From contig NZ_BMRV01000016.1 in the NCBI RefSeq assembly GCF_014648815.1, positions 1 through 64,000 on the forward strand: DNA of 64,000 nucleotides. The letters run 5' to 3'. Below are positions 15,149-23,267 of the stretch, piece after piece. Position 1 is the first letter of the stretch. Each line of letters begins with the position of its first letter. A program made the position numbers and the translations under genes. The notes beneath the pieces were generated by a model, which saw nothing but the letters and a program-made list of their open reading frames with translations, searched no databases and was not told the origin of the DNA. This stretch comes from Streptomyces flaveolus. GTDB taxonomy: Bacteria; Actinomycetota; Actinomycetes; Streptomycetales; Streptomycetaceae.

Positions 15149-15245
15149 GCACGCCGGCACCCGTTCCGTCCACCGGTGGGCCGGGCGGAGCGCGACGCGT
15201 CCCGTCGCGCTCCGTGGCGGTCTCCAGCCGAGGAGTGACCCGACC

Positions 15246-17738
15246 GTGAGCATCTCCGAGCAGCCACCCGAACCCGGCGGCGCCGAGCCGCGCGGTTCGT
15301 CCGCGGCGCCGCCCCCGGGGTCCGCGGCCCCCCAGTCCCGCCCGGTCGACGGCCCCGCCGTCGACCTGCGCGGCATGACCCCGCAGTCGCCCGTGGGCAG
15401 GCTCGCGGCCACGGTGGACCGGCTCAGCCGCGAGGTGCGGGCCGCCCAGGCCGAGGCCGAGGGCCGGGCCCTGATCGAGCTCGCCAAGGGCGTGCTGGTC
15501 GCCCGGCTCGGCTGCGGTCCGGCGCAGGCCGCCCGGCAGCTCACCGAACTGGCCGAACAGTCCCAGGTGACGCCGCTCGAGTTCGCGGTCGACGTCATCA
15601 ACCAGGCCGCCCGGGACCGGATGTCGGAGGTCACGGACGCGTTCCTCGCGGCCACCGCCGCGGCCGAGGCGGAGAAGTCCGGGGAGGCCGAACCGCCGTC
15701 CGCCGAGTCCGCCGCCGTGCGGCTGCGGGCGGCCGAGAGCGGCGCGCTGGCCGCGGCGGACGACACCCAGGCCGTCGCCGACGCCCTGCTGGAGCAGGCG
15801 CTGCGCCCGCTCGGCGCGGTCGCCGTGGCCATCTGGGCGGCCGGTTCCGACGGGTCGCTCACGCTGGCCGGCTGCGCCGGGTTCTCGCCCGCCGAGGCCA
15901 CGCGCTGGCGTTATGTGCCGCCGGACGTGGCGACGGTGGCGCGTCGCGGCCTGACCGAACGCGCGGGCCAGTGGATCACGTCGCTGGCGGAGACCGGGCT
16001 GCCCAGTGTGGGCCGGCACCAGTACCCGGACGGCGGCCGGGCCGCCGTGCCCGCCGGCACGGGGGGACGCATCCACGGCGTGCTGGAGATCGCCTGGCCG
16101 CAGCCGCTGCCCGCGCAGCCGCCCCAGGTGGTGCGTCAGGTGGAGGCCCTGGCTGAGCTGTGCGCCCACACGCTGGAGACGTACACGCCGCCGCACGGCG
16201 CCGGGGTGGAGCCGCGGGTGCTGCCGGACGCCGCGGAGCTGATGGACCTGGCGGACGGGCTGCACGACCCCGCCCTGGTCCTGGTGCCGCACCTGGACGC
16301 CGCCGGGCACCTGGCGGACTTCCGCATCCAGCACGTGAACAAGCGCTTCCTGGACCCGGCCGGACGGCCGCGTGCCGTGGTGGGCGGCGCGCTGCTGCTG
16401 GAGGCCTATCCGATGGCCGCCGGGGACAGCGAGCTGTTCCGGAGCGTGGAACGGGTCTACGCCACGGGCGAGTCGTTCCGGGCCCGGCGGATGAACCTGA
16501 CCGCGCTGGTCGACCAGGTGCCGCTGTCGGCGATCGCGGACATCAGCATCAGCCGGCACGGCAACGCCGTCCTGCTCATCTGGCGCATCGAGGACGAGAC
16601 GGCCCGGCTGGCCAGCCTCCTCCAGCACGCCCAGCGCCTCGGCCGCATCGGCGGCTTCGAGGAGAATCTGCTGACCGGTGAGATCACCTGGAACGGACAG
16701 CTCTTCGACCTGTACGGGCGTCCGCAGACGAGCGTCCCGGTGCCGCTGGAGGAGCTGACCGCCCACGCCCACCCGGACGACGCCGTCCCCATCGGCCGGT
16801 TCCTGCGTACGCTGCTGCACCACCGCAGGCCGGCGTCGGCGGCGTTCCGGCTGCAGCGTCCGGACGGGGTGACCCGGCACGTGCGGGTGGTGGCCGAACC
16901 GGTGCTGGACACCGATGACCGCCTGCTCGTGGTGCGCGGGGCCTATCAGGACATCTCGGCCCAGCACTGGACGGAGGTGGCGCTCGCCGCGACCCGCGAC
17001 CAGCTGGCGCACACCGAGCAGCAGGCCATCGAGCGCGCCCGGCTGACCCTGCAGTTGCAGCACGCCATCATGCCGCCCGCCCAGACCCCGCTCACGGTGC
17101 CGGATCTCCAGGTGGCCGTCCGCTACCGGCCGGCGGAGACGGAACAGCTGGTGGGCGGTGACTGGTACGACGCGGTGATGCTGCCGAACCGGATGGTGCT
17201 GCTGTGCGTGGGGGACGTGGCCGGGCACGGCATAGAGGCGGCGACCAGCATGGTCGTGCTGCGCAACGCGCTGCGCGGACTGGCGGTGACGGGCGCGGGT
17301 CCGGGGCAGCTGCTGTCGTGGCTGAACATCGTGGCGCACCATCTGACGGGCGGGGTCACGGCGACGGCGGTGTGCGGCCTGTACGACCCGGTGCGGCGGA
17401 CGCTGCGCTGGGCCCGCGCGGGGCATCTGCCGCCGGTGCTGGTGAGGGGTCCGGAGGCGAAGCCCCTGCCGCTGGTGAGGGGCATGCTGCTGGGCGCGGT
17501 GGCGGAGGCCGTCTACGAGGAGGACGAGGTGCAGCTGGCGGACGAGGACACCCTGCTGATGTACACCGACGGCCTGATCGAACGCCGTGACCGCTCGGTG
17601 GAGGAGTCGCTGACGCAGTTGCTGAGCACCGCCCGTCCCACCCCCAGGACACTGGACCAGCACCTGGACCGTCTGCTCACCTACAGCAGGTCGGACACGG
17701 ACGACGACACGTGTCTCGTGGGTATCCGGGTCGGGTGA
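15246..17738 (+). CDS. ANTAR-GAF-PAS-PP2C (SpoIIE-type) phosphatase
   Basis: An 830-residue multidomain regulator. After a disordered Pro-rich tail, an ANTAR-like helical segment is seen at about 68-118 (ALIELAKGVLVARLG, then AARQLTELAEQS). A GAF-like domain (about 160-310) and PAS-type regions (about 330-590) follow. The last 230 residues are a PP2C/SpoIIE phosphatase (LVGGDWYDAVML, VGDVAGHGIEAA, MYTDGLIERRD, DDDTCLVGIR) that would dephosphorylate a STAS anti-sigma antagonist. GTG 15246 follows GAGGAG by 9 bases. It lies 97 bp after the hybrid kinase gene and 173 bp before a STAS gene, its plausible substrate. ANTAR domains normally bind RNA hairpins, so the combination is unusual. Confidence 0.87.
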   Translation: MSISEQPPEPGGAEPRGSSAAPPPGSAAPQSRPVDGPAVDLRGMTPQSPVGRLAATVDRLSREVRAAQAEAEGRALIELAKGVLVARLGCGPAQAARQLTELAEQSQVTPLEFAVDVINQAARDRMSEVTDAFLAATAAAEAEKSGEAEPPSAESAAVRLRAAESGALAAADDTQAVADALLEQALRPLGAVAVAIWAAGSDGSLTLAGCAGFSPAEATRWRYVPPDVATVARRGLTERAGQWITSLAETGLPSVGRHQYPDGGRAAVPAGTGGRIHGVLEIAWPQPLPAQPPQVVRQVEALAELCAHTLETYTPPHGAGVEPRVLPDAAELMDLADGLHDPALVLVPHLDAAGHLADFRIQHVNKRFLDPAGRPRAVVGGALLLEAYPMAAGDSELFRSVERVYATGESFRARRMNLTALVDQVPLSAIADISISRHGNAVLLIWRIEDETARLASLLQHAQRLGRIGGFEENLLTGEITWNGQLFDLYGRPQTSVPVPLEELTAHAHPDDAVPIGRFLRTLLHHRRPASAAFRLQRPDGVTRHVRVVAEPVLDTDDRLLVVRGAYQDISAQHWTEVALAATRDQLAHTEQQAIERARLTLQLQHAIMPPAQTPLTVPDLQVAVRYRPAETEQLVGGDWYDAVMLPNRMVLLCVGDVAGHGIEAATSMVVLRNALRGLAVTGAGPGQLLSWLNIVAHHLTGGVTATAVCGLYDPVRRTLRWARAGHLPPVLVRGPEAKPLPLVRGMLLGAVAEAVYEEDEVQLADEDTLLMYTDGLIERRDRSVEESLTQLLSTARPTPRTLDQHLDRLLTYSRSDTDDDTCLVGIRVG

Positions 17739-17793
17739 CGTGTGGCCGCCGGATTCGGGGGTAGACGCCCGGCGCGGTGAGCGGTGTTCACGA

Positions 17794-17844
17794 GTGAGGG
17801 GCACGGCAGACGGTGAGACTTTGATCACCGGACGTGCCCCTCAC
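17794..17844 (+). terminator. Long hairpin downstream of the phosphatase gene
   Basis: A perfect 12-bp inverted repeat (GTGAGGGGCACG at 17794-17805, CGTGCCCCTCAC at 17833-17844) encloses a second perfect 6-bp stem (CGGTGA at 17811-17816, TCACCG at 17825-17830). It lies 56 bp after the phosphatase stop and 68 bp before the next start. No T-run follows, which is common for Streptomyces terminators. It could instead be a regulatory hairpin in the leader of the STAS gene, possibly relevant to the ANTAR protein encoded upstream. Confidence 0.6.
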
Positions 17845-17911
17845 CCGCGGACTGCGCAGTCGCTCACGGGGGTGGCCCAGCCCCTGGCCGTCAGGATCGT
17901 TGGAGGAACAC

Positions 17912-18304
17912 GTGCCCATTGCCCAGAACCCGCTGTCCGTCGAGGTGACGCTGCCCCGGGAGGACGTCGCGCTGCTCAAGGTGGAGGGCTACCTGGACGT
18001 CGACACCGCGACCGAGTTCCAGCACCACCTGGCCAACCAACTGCACCACGGCCGGCGGCACTTCCTGCTGGACCTGTCGGACGTCCCGTTCATGGACTCC
18101 TCCGGGATGAACATCATCCTCCGGGTCTATCAGGAGGCGCGCGACCTGCCGGGCAGCGTGCACATCATCTCGCCCGCCCCGGCGGTGCTGCGCATATTGG
18201 ACCTGACCGGTGTGAGCATCACCGTGCCGGTCTCCGACAGCGTCGAGGAGGCGCTCGCCCGCATCGACCGGGAACCGGAGGGTCCGGCGGTGCCGGACGC
18301 CTGA
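17912..18304 (+). CDS. STAS-domain anti-sigma factor antagonist
   Basis: A 130-residue STAS protein of the RsbV/SpoIIAA/BldG class. The signature loop VPFMDSSGMNIILRV (about residues 54-68) carries the serine normally phosphorylated by RsbW-like kinases and dephosphorylated by SpoIIE-type phosphatases. The C-terminus is a conserved-looking helix-strand plus an acidic tail. The GTG at 17912 is chosen because a strong TGGAGGAA site lies 6 bases upstream; upstream in-frame ATG 17834 lies inside the hairpin region. The phosphatase at 15246 and the ATPases at 9451 and 9895 are possible partners. Confidence 0.9.
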   Translation: MPIAQNPLSVEVTLPREDVALLKVEGYLDVDTATEFQHHLANQLHHGRRHFLLDLSDVPFMDSSGMNIILRVYQEARDLPGSVHIISPAPAVLRILDLTGVSITVPVSDSVEEALARIDREPEGPAVPDA

Positions 18305-18471
18305 GCCGGCCCGCCCCGCCGCTCATCCGGGCCACTCATCCGGGCCGCTCGTGCGGGAGCAGGTGTCGTACGAGGTCGAGGGGTGGTTACAGTTGTCGCC
18401 CGGCAGAGTCACGTCGCCGTCACGTCGCCCGCGGGGTCGGTACGGCGCAGCGCGGATGAGGAGTGGAACAG

Positions 18472-19368
18472 GTGCCGGAGCAGGCGGAGGGAACGGCCGG
18501 ATCGGCGACGCAGGAGGTCAGGGAGTTCCTGCGGCGTCGCCGTGAGCAGATCGCCCAGCGGTGGGCCGACGAGCCCTTGTTCCGGGCCGTGTTCACCGTT
18601 TCGCGGGACGAGGCGGTCGAGGCCGGGAAGGCCGTGGTGGACGCGCTGGCCCAAGTCGCCGACGCGTCCCGGGTGGAGGACCCGGACGCCGCGGGATTCA
18701 CCACGGTGCGCGAGCAGTTGGCGAGGATGGGGGCGGCCCGCTCCCGCGCGGGCCTGAGCACCGCACAGGTGTCGAACGAACTGGCCGCCCTGCGCCCGCC
18801 GGTCGAGAAACTGCTGCTCTCCGATCTCCCGGACGCCTCGGCCGACCACGCCCGGGAGTGCGTCACCACACTGAGTGTCCTGATGGGCACCCTGCGGGTG
18901 GTGGTCATGCAGACGGCACTGAGCGAGGGGCAGGCGCTGATCGACCGGCAGCGGCTGCAACTGCTGGAGGTGGCCACGCCCGTCATCAAGCTGTGGGACG
19001 GCATCGTGGCCGTGCCGCTGATCGGGACGCTGGACAGCGCCCGCAGCCAGGTCGTGATGGAGACCCTGCTGGAGTCCATCGTCGAGCAGCAGGCGCGTTA
19101 CGCGATCCTGGACATCACCGGGGTGCCGACGGTCGACTCGCTGGTGGCCCAGCATCTGATGAAGACGGTCGCCGCGGCCCGCCTGATGGGGGCCGAGTGC
19201 ATCGTCTCCGGCATCCGGCCCGCGATCGCGCAGACCATGGTCCACCTCGGCCTGGACCTGGGCACCGTGGTGACCCGGGCGAGTCTCGCCGACGCGCTGG
19301 GCTACGTGCTGCACCAGCTCGGCGTCGGCATCGTGAATCCCGTCGTGAACGGTCCGGTCGCACGGTGA
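18472..19368 (+). CDS. rsbR: RsbR-like stressosome protein
   Basis: A 298-residue stressosome scaffold/sensor. The N-terminal half (about 12-160) is all helical (EVREFLRRRREQIAQRWADE...), like the RsbRD-type sensor domain rather than the globin fold of B. subtilis RsbRA. The C-terminal STAS domain starts at VIKLWDGIVAVPLIGTLD (about 174) and has the phospho-acceptor region GVPTVDSLVAQHL (about 220). GTG 18472 is preferred over 18463 because GAGGAG (18458-18463) lies 8 bases upstream. The stop overlaps the rsbS start (GTGA). With the next genes it forms an R-S-T module. Confidence 0.88.
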   Translation: MPEQAEGTAGSATQEVREFLRRRREQIAQRWADEPLFRAVFTVSRDEAVEAGKAVVDALAQVADASRVEDPDAAGFTTVREQLARMGAARSRAGLSTAQVSNELAALRPPVEKLLLSDLPDASADHARECVTTLSVLMGTLRVVVMQTALSEGQALIDRQRLQLLEVATPVIKLWDGIVAVPLIGTLDSARSQVVMETLLESIVEQQARYAILDITGVPTVDSLVAQHLMKTVAAARLMGAECIVSGIRPAIAQTMVHLGLDLGTVVTRASLADALGYVLHQLGVGIVNPVVNGPVAR

Positions 19369-19796
19369 ACGAGCCCTTCCCCGGGCCCCACGCGGGTCTC
19401 GTGACAGGTCATGTACCGGTCCTGCGGCTCGGTGACGTCCTTCTGGTCACCCTCCAGGGGGATCTGCACGACAGCACGGCGCAGCAGCTCCAGGAGGATC
19501 TCGCCGAGACCATCGTGCGCAACGGGGCCACAGGCGTGATCATCGACATCTCCGGTGTGGAGATCGTCGACTCCTTCCTGGGCCGGGTGCTGGCCGAGAT
19601 CGCCGGGCAGACCGATCTGCTGGCCGCGCGGACCGTGGTGGTCGGCATGCGGCCGGCGGTCGCCATCACCCTGGTGGAACTGGGCCTGACCCTGCCGCGG
19701 GTGCACACCGCGCTCAGTACCGAGGTGGCCATGGACCTCCTCACTCGGCAGGCTCCGTCGTCCCGCTACGGCGGACTGCGCCAGGAGAGTCCGTGA
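19365..19796 (+). CDS. rsbS: RsbS-like stressosome STAS protein
   Basis: A 143-residue single STAS-domain protein (VPVLRLGDVLLVTLQGDLHD from about residue 17). The conserved phosphorylatable serine is in ISGVEIVDSFLGRVL (about 60-74). RsbS forms the stressosome core with RsbR and holds RsbT until phosphorylated by it. A weakly conserved tail follows residue 125. The GTG overlaps the rsbR stop by four bases and the TGA overlaps the next ATG by one, indicating tight translational coupling. Confidence 0.88.
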   Translation: MNEPFPGPHAGLVTGHVPVLRLGDVLLVTLQGDLHDSTAQQLQEDLAETIVRNGATGVIIDISGVEIVDSFLGRVLAEIAGQTDLLAARTVVVGMRPAVAITLVELGLTLPRVHTALSTEVAMDLLTRQAPSSRYGGLRQESP

Positions 19797-20236
19797 TGCA
19801 CACTGCCGCGGGCGCTCAGGCCCGCCTGCCGATCCAGTCGGACATGGATCTGGTGTGGGTGCGACAGCACGTGCGGCAGGCCGCCGCCCAGCTCGGCTTC
19901 GGGCTGGTGGACCAGACCAAGCTGGTCACGGCGGCCAGCGAACTGGCCCGCAACACCCTGGTGTACGGCGGTGGCGGAACGATGGACGCGGAAGCCCTGA
20001 CCGAGGGCGGCGTGCGCGGACTGCGGCTCACGTTCAGCGACGAGGGCCCCGGGATCGCCGACGTCGAACAGGCGCTCAGTGACGGTTTCACCTCGGGCGA
20101 CGGGCTCGGCATGGGGCTGGGCGGTGCCCGGCGTCTGGTGCACGAGTTCACGATCGACAGCGGCCCGGGCTCCGGCACCACCGTGCGGGTGACCTCCTGG
20201 GTGGGCCGTCCGCCACGTCCGCGGGAGGAGGTCTGA
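19796..20236 (+). CDS. rsbT: RsbT-like switch kinase
   Basis: A 146-residue GHKL kinase. The N-box LVTAASELARNTLVYGGGG is at about 43-61, the G1 motif DEGPGIADVEQAL at about 83-95 and the G2 region SGDGLGMGLGGARRLV at about 101-116. The last segment (GTTVRVTSW) closes the fold. In stressosome modules RsbT phosphorylates RsbS/RsbR, then binds and activates the RsbU phosphatase. ATG 19796 (TGATG overlap) is chosen over GTG 19793; AGGAGAG lies 7 bases upstream. Confidence 0.88.
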   Translation: MHTAAGAQARLPIQSDMDLVWVRQHVRQAAAQLGFGLVDQTKLVTAASELARNTLVYGGGGTMDAEALTEGGVRGLRLTFSDEGPGIADVEQALSDGFTSGDGLGMGLGGARRLVHEFTIDSGPGSGTTVRVTSWVGRPPRPREEV

Positions 20237-21300
20237 TGCCCCGCGTGTGGGACGTGCCCGTGCACGACTCGACCCGGGTGCGCGACGCCCGGGTGGCCGC
20301 GGAGCACGCCGCGGCCGTGGCCGGGCTGGACGAGCAGTGCACCGCCTCCGCGGCGCTGGTGGCGACCGAGCTGGCCACCAACCTGCTCAAGCACGCCGGG
20401 GGCGGCCAGGTCCTCATCGACGTGGTGTCCCCGCCCGTCCTCACGGCAGGCCGGGAGGAGGCCAGGGCCGTGCAGATCGCGACGGTCGACCACGGTCCGG
20501 GCATCGCCGACGTGCCCGCCGCGCTGAGCGACGGCTTCACCACCACGGCCTCGCTCGGCGCGGGCCTGGGCACCTGTGCGCGCCTCGCCGAGGACTTCGA
20601 GCTCCACAGCGTCCCGGGCCGGGGCACCGTGGCGCTGGCCCGGATCGGCGGCGCCCCCCGCGGCCGTGCCTCGGCGCAGGACCCGGTGGCGGGCGTGCGG
20701 GCCGGTGGCGTGAACGTGCCGTTCGCCGGTGCCGACTACTCGGGCGACGCCTGGGCGTGGGTGCGGGCCGAGGACCGGGTGACGCTGATGCTGGCCGACG
20801 GGCTGGGGCACGGCCCAGAAGCGGCGCGGGCCTCGTCGGCCGCGGTGGAGGCGCTGCGCGGCGCCGCCCACCTGGTGCCCTCCGAGGTGCTGAAGCGACT
20901 GGACGCGGCCCTGAGAGGCACCCGCGGCGCGGCCGTGGCGGTCGCCCAGGTCGACACGCGGGCCGGGCGGCTCAGGTTCGCCGGCGTCGGCAACATAGGG
21001 GCCCGGCTCTGCGCGGGCGGCACCTGGCGGCCCCTGGTGTCCCAGCCCGGCATCGTCGGCACCCACCGGCCCAGGACCGTGCGCGACGAGGAGCGGGAGT
21101 GGGCGGACGACCGGGTGCTGATCCTGCACAGCGACGGCCTGCCGAGCCGCTGGACGCCGTCGCCCGACGCGTGCGCTCCGGACGTCGACCCGGCCGTGAC
21201 GGCCGCCGTGACGATCCGTGACGCCAGCAGCTCCGCCCGCCCCGTGCGTGACGACACCGCCGTGGCCGTCCTGACCTCGACCCCTCCGGACCGCCCATGA
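20236..21300 (+). CDS. Fused RsbT-like ATPase and RsbX-like PP2C phosphatase
   Basis: A 354-residue two-domain protein. Residues about 1-140 are a second GHKL kinase-like domain (VATELATNLLKHAGGG, then DHGPGIADVPAAL, then SLGAGLGTCARL). Residues about 160-345 are a compact SpoIIE/RsbX phosphatase domain (LMLADGLGHGPEAARASSAA, FAGVGNIGARL, LILHSDGLPSRW, VRDDTAVAVL). RsbX normally resets the stressosome by dephosphorylating RsbR and RsbS. The fusion places a kinase-fold domain and its opposing phosphatase on one chain. Start and stop both overlap the neighbouring genes (TGATG and ATGA), so it is an integral part of the operon. Confidence 0.87.
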   Translation: MPRVWDVPVHDSTRVRDARVAAEHAAAVAGLDEQCTASAALVATELATNLLKHAGGGQVLIDVVSPPVLTAGREEARAVQIATVDHGPGIADVPAALSDGFTTTASLGAGLGTCARLAEDFELHSVPGRGTVALARIGGAPRGRASAQDPVAGVRAGGVNVPFAGADYSGDAWAWVRAEDRVTLMLADGLGHGPEAARASSAAVEALRGAAHLVPSEVLKRLDAALRGTRGAAVAVAQVDTRAGRLRFAGVGNIGARLCAGGTWRPLVSQPGIVGTHRPRTVRDEEREWADDRVLILHSDGLPSRWTPSPDACAPDVDPAVTAAVTIRDASSSARPVRDDTAVAVLTSTPPDRP

Positions 21301-23033
21301 CCCGTACCTGGCAGATCACCGGCGTCACCGACGCCGCCCGGGCCCGTATCGCCACGGCCCGGCTGGCCGCGGCGTACGGTGTGCCCCCGCTGGAGCGCAC
21401 ACGGCTGGCGGCCTCGCTGAGCGCGCGGCTGCGGCAGTGCCTGACCAAGGGCGGCACCTGGCGGCTGACCCTGGAGGCGGCCACGGCGCCCGCCGGCACG
21501 CCGGACGCCGGACAGGGCGTGCTGCACGCCGTGGTGACGCCGGCACGTGAGGCCGCGGCCGACGGAGAGCCGCCGTGGCGAATGACGGTGCCCTGCCCCG
21601 AAGCGGTGCCCGCGGCCGGGGACGACGACGTGGCGGACGATCCCGCCGCGCTGGCGGAGGCACTGCTGGGCGCCGACGAGGACACGGCGCTGGTGCTGGA
21701 CAAGCTCACCGAGCAGGAGGACCTCGTCGCCTTCCACCGGGAGGAGCTCCAGCAGACGAACCAGGGCGTCGTGGCGCTGCACGCCGAGCTGGACGCCGCC
21801 GGGCGGGCCCAGCGGGAGGCGTTCGCCGCCGAGCGCAAGGCGCGTACCGAGGCCGAGAACGCCCGACGCCGACTCACGTTCCTGGCGGACGCGAGCGCGG
21901 TGCTCACCGCCTCGCTCGACCACCACGAGATCGTGCGCCGCCTGCCGGACCTGCTCGTGCCCGAGTACGCCGCCGGCGTCGACGTCTGGATCTTCGACCA
22001 GGAGGGCGACCGGAACCGGCCCCCGGTGCACGCCGCCGCGGCCGTGCTCGCCGCCCGCACCGGCCGCCCGCAGTACGCCGCCGCCCAGCCGGGAGGGCTG
22101 CCGGGCGTCGACGACCAGCCGCCGTCGGCGCTGAACCCCGAGCAGCCCCTGCTGTGCATCCCGCTGCCGACCCGGGGAGCGCCGCTCGGGGTGCTGACGC
22201 TCACCCCGCCCGGGGAGCGCTGGGACCCGGACGACGCCGTGATGCTGATCGAGCTCACCCGGCGGGCCGCCATCGCGATCGACCACGCCCAGCGCTACCA
22301 GCACAACCGCGACATCGCCGAGACCCTGCAGCGCGCCCTGCTGACGGACCTTCCGGCACCGCCGGGCCTGAGCCTGGCCGCGCGCTATCTGCCGGCCACG
22401 CACGGACTGAACATCGGCGGCGACTGGTACGACGCGTTCCGCCAGCCCGACGGCGGGGTGATCGTCGTCGTCGGCGACGTGACCGGGCACGGGCTGCGGG
22501 CGGCCGTGATGATGAGCCAGCTGCGGACCGCGCTGCGTGCCTACGCGGTCGACGGCGGCAGCCCGGGCCGGCTGCTGACCCGGCTGCACACGTTCCTGCA
22601 CCACCTCCAGCCGGACCTGTTCGCCACCGCGGTCATCGCCCGCTTCCACCCCGACGACCCGACGATGACGTGGGCCGCGGCCGGTCATCCGCCGCCAGTG
22701 CTGCGTACCCCGGACGGCCGAGTGCGAACGCTGGACGCCAAACCGGGGGCGATGCTCGGTATCCCGCTGGAGCAGGAGATCGCCGACCACACGGAGCGGC
22801 TCGCGCCGGGTTCGACGCTGGCGCTGTACACGGACGGTCTGGTGGAGCGGCGGGCCCGGGGCATAGACCCGGGCATCGAGCGCCTGGCCGAGGCCCTGGG
22901 GTCATTCGCGCCCGAGCAGCTGTCCGCCGACCTGGAGGGCTCGGCGGACGGAATCCTGCGGCCCCTGCTCAGCGACTCCGAGCGCGACGACGACGTGTGC
23001 CTGCTGCTGTGCCACCTCGACGGTCCGGTCTGA
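21297..23033 (+). CDS. RsbU-like SpoIIE phosphatase with degenerate ATPase and GAF domains
   Basis: A 578-residue regulator that ends the stressosome operon. Residues about 1-110 resemble a degenerate RsbT/RsbW-type domain (ARARIATARLAAAYGVPPLERTRL pattern split over 13-36) without visible ATP motifs. A coiled coil follows (about 135-195), then a GAF domain (about 200-340). The C-terminal PP2C domain has NIGGDWYDAFRQ, VVGDVTGHGLRAA, FATAVIARF, LYTDGLVERR and DDDVCLLLCHL. By analogy with RsbU it would dephosphorylate a STAS antagonist after activation by RsbT. The nearest STAS candidate is at 17912. ATG 21297 overlaps the preceding stop (ATGA). Confidence 0.87.
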   Translation: MTRTWQITGVTDAARARIATARLAAAYGVPPLERTRLAASLSARLRQCLTKGGTWRLTLEAATAPAGTPDAGQGVLHAVVTPAREAAADGEPPWRMTVPCPEAVPAAGDDDVADDPAALAEALLGADEDTALVLDKLTEQEDLVAFHREELQQTNQGVVALHAELDAAGRAQREAFAAERKARTEAENARRRLTFLADASAVLTASLDHHEIVRRLPDLLVPEYAAGVDVWIFDQEGDRNRPPVHAAAAVLAARTGRPQYAAAQPGGLPGVDDQPPSALNPEQPLLCIPLPTRGAPLGVLTLTPPGERWDPDDAVMLIELTRRAAIAIDHAQRYQHNRDIAETLQRALLTDLPAPPGLSLAARYLPATHGLNIGGDWYDAFRQPDGGVIVVVGDVTGHGLRAAVMMSQLRTALRAYAVDGGSPGRLLTRLHTFLHHLQPDLFATAVIARFHPDDPTMTWAAAGHPPPVLRTPDGRVRTLDAKPGAMLGIPLEQEIADHTERLAPGSTLALYTDGLVERRARGIDPGIERLAEALGSFAPEQLSADLEGSADGILRPLLSDSERDDDVCLLLCHLDGPV

Positions 23034-23267
23034 CCGCTTCCGTCACCACTCCCCCACCGATCCGGTCCCGGCCGTTCACTCCCGTCCGGTGCGGTCCTGC
23101 CCCGGCCGGGGCATGGTGGTGCACAGGGTGTGTCGCCTGCCTGGCGCTCCCGGCTCGCCGAACCGCCGCCGACGCGATGGGATCGACGAGGTGCGAAGCA
23201 GCGATCCAGGGGCAGGCGAATGGCGTTCGCGGCAGACCGCCCGGAGCCGCAGAAAGGGATGAACACC

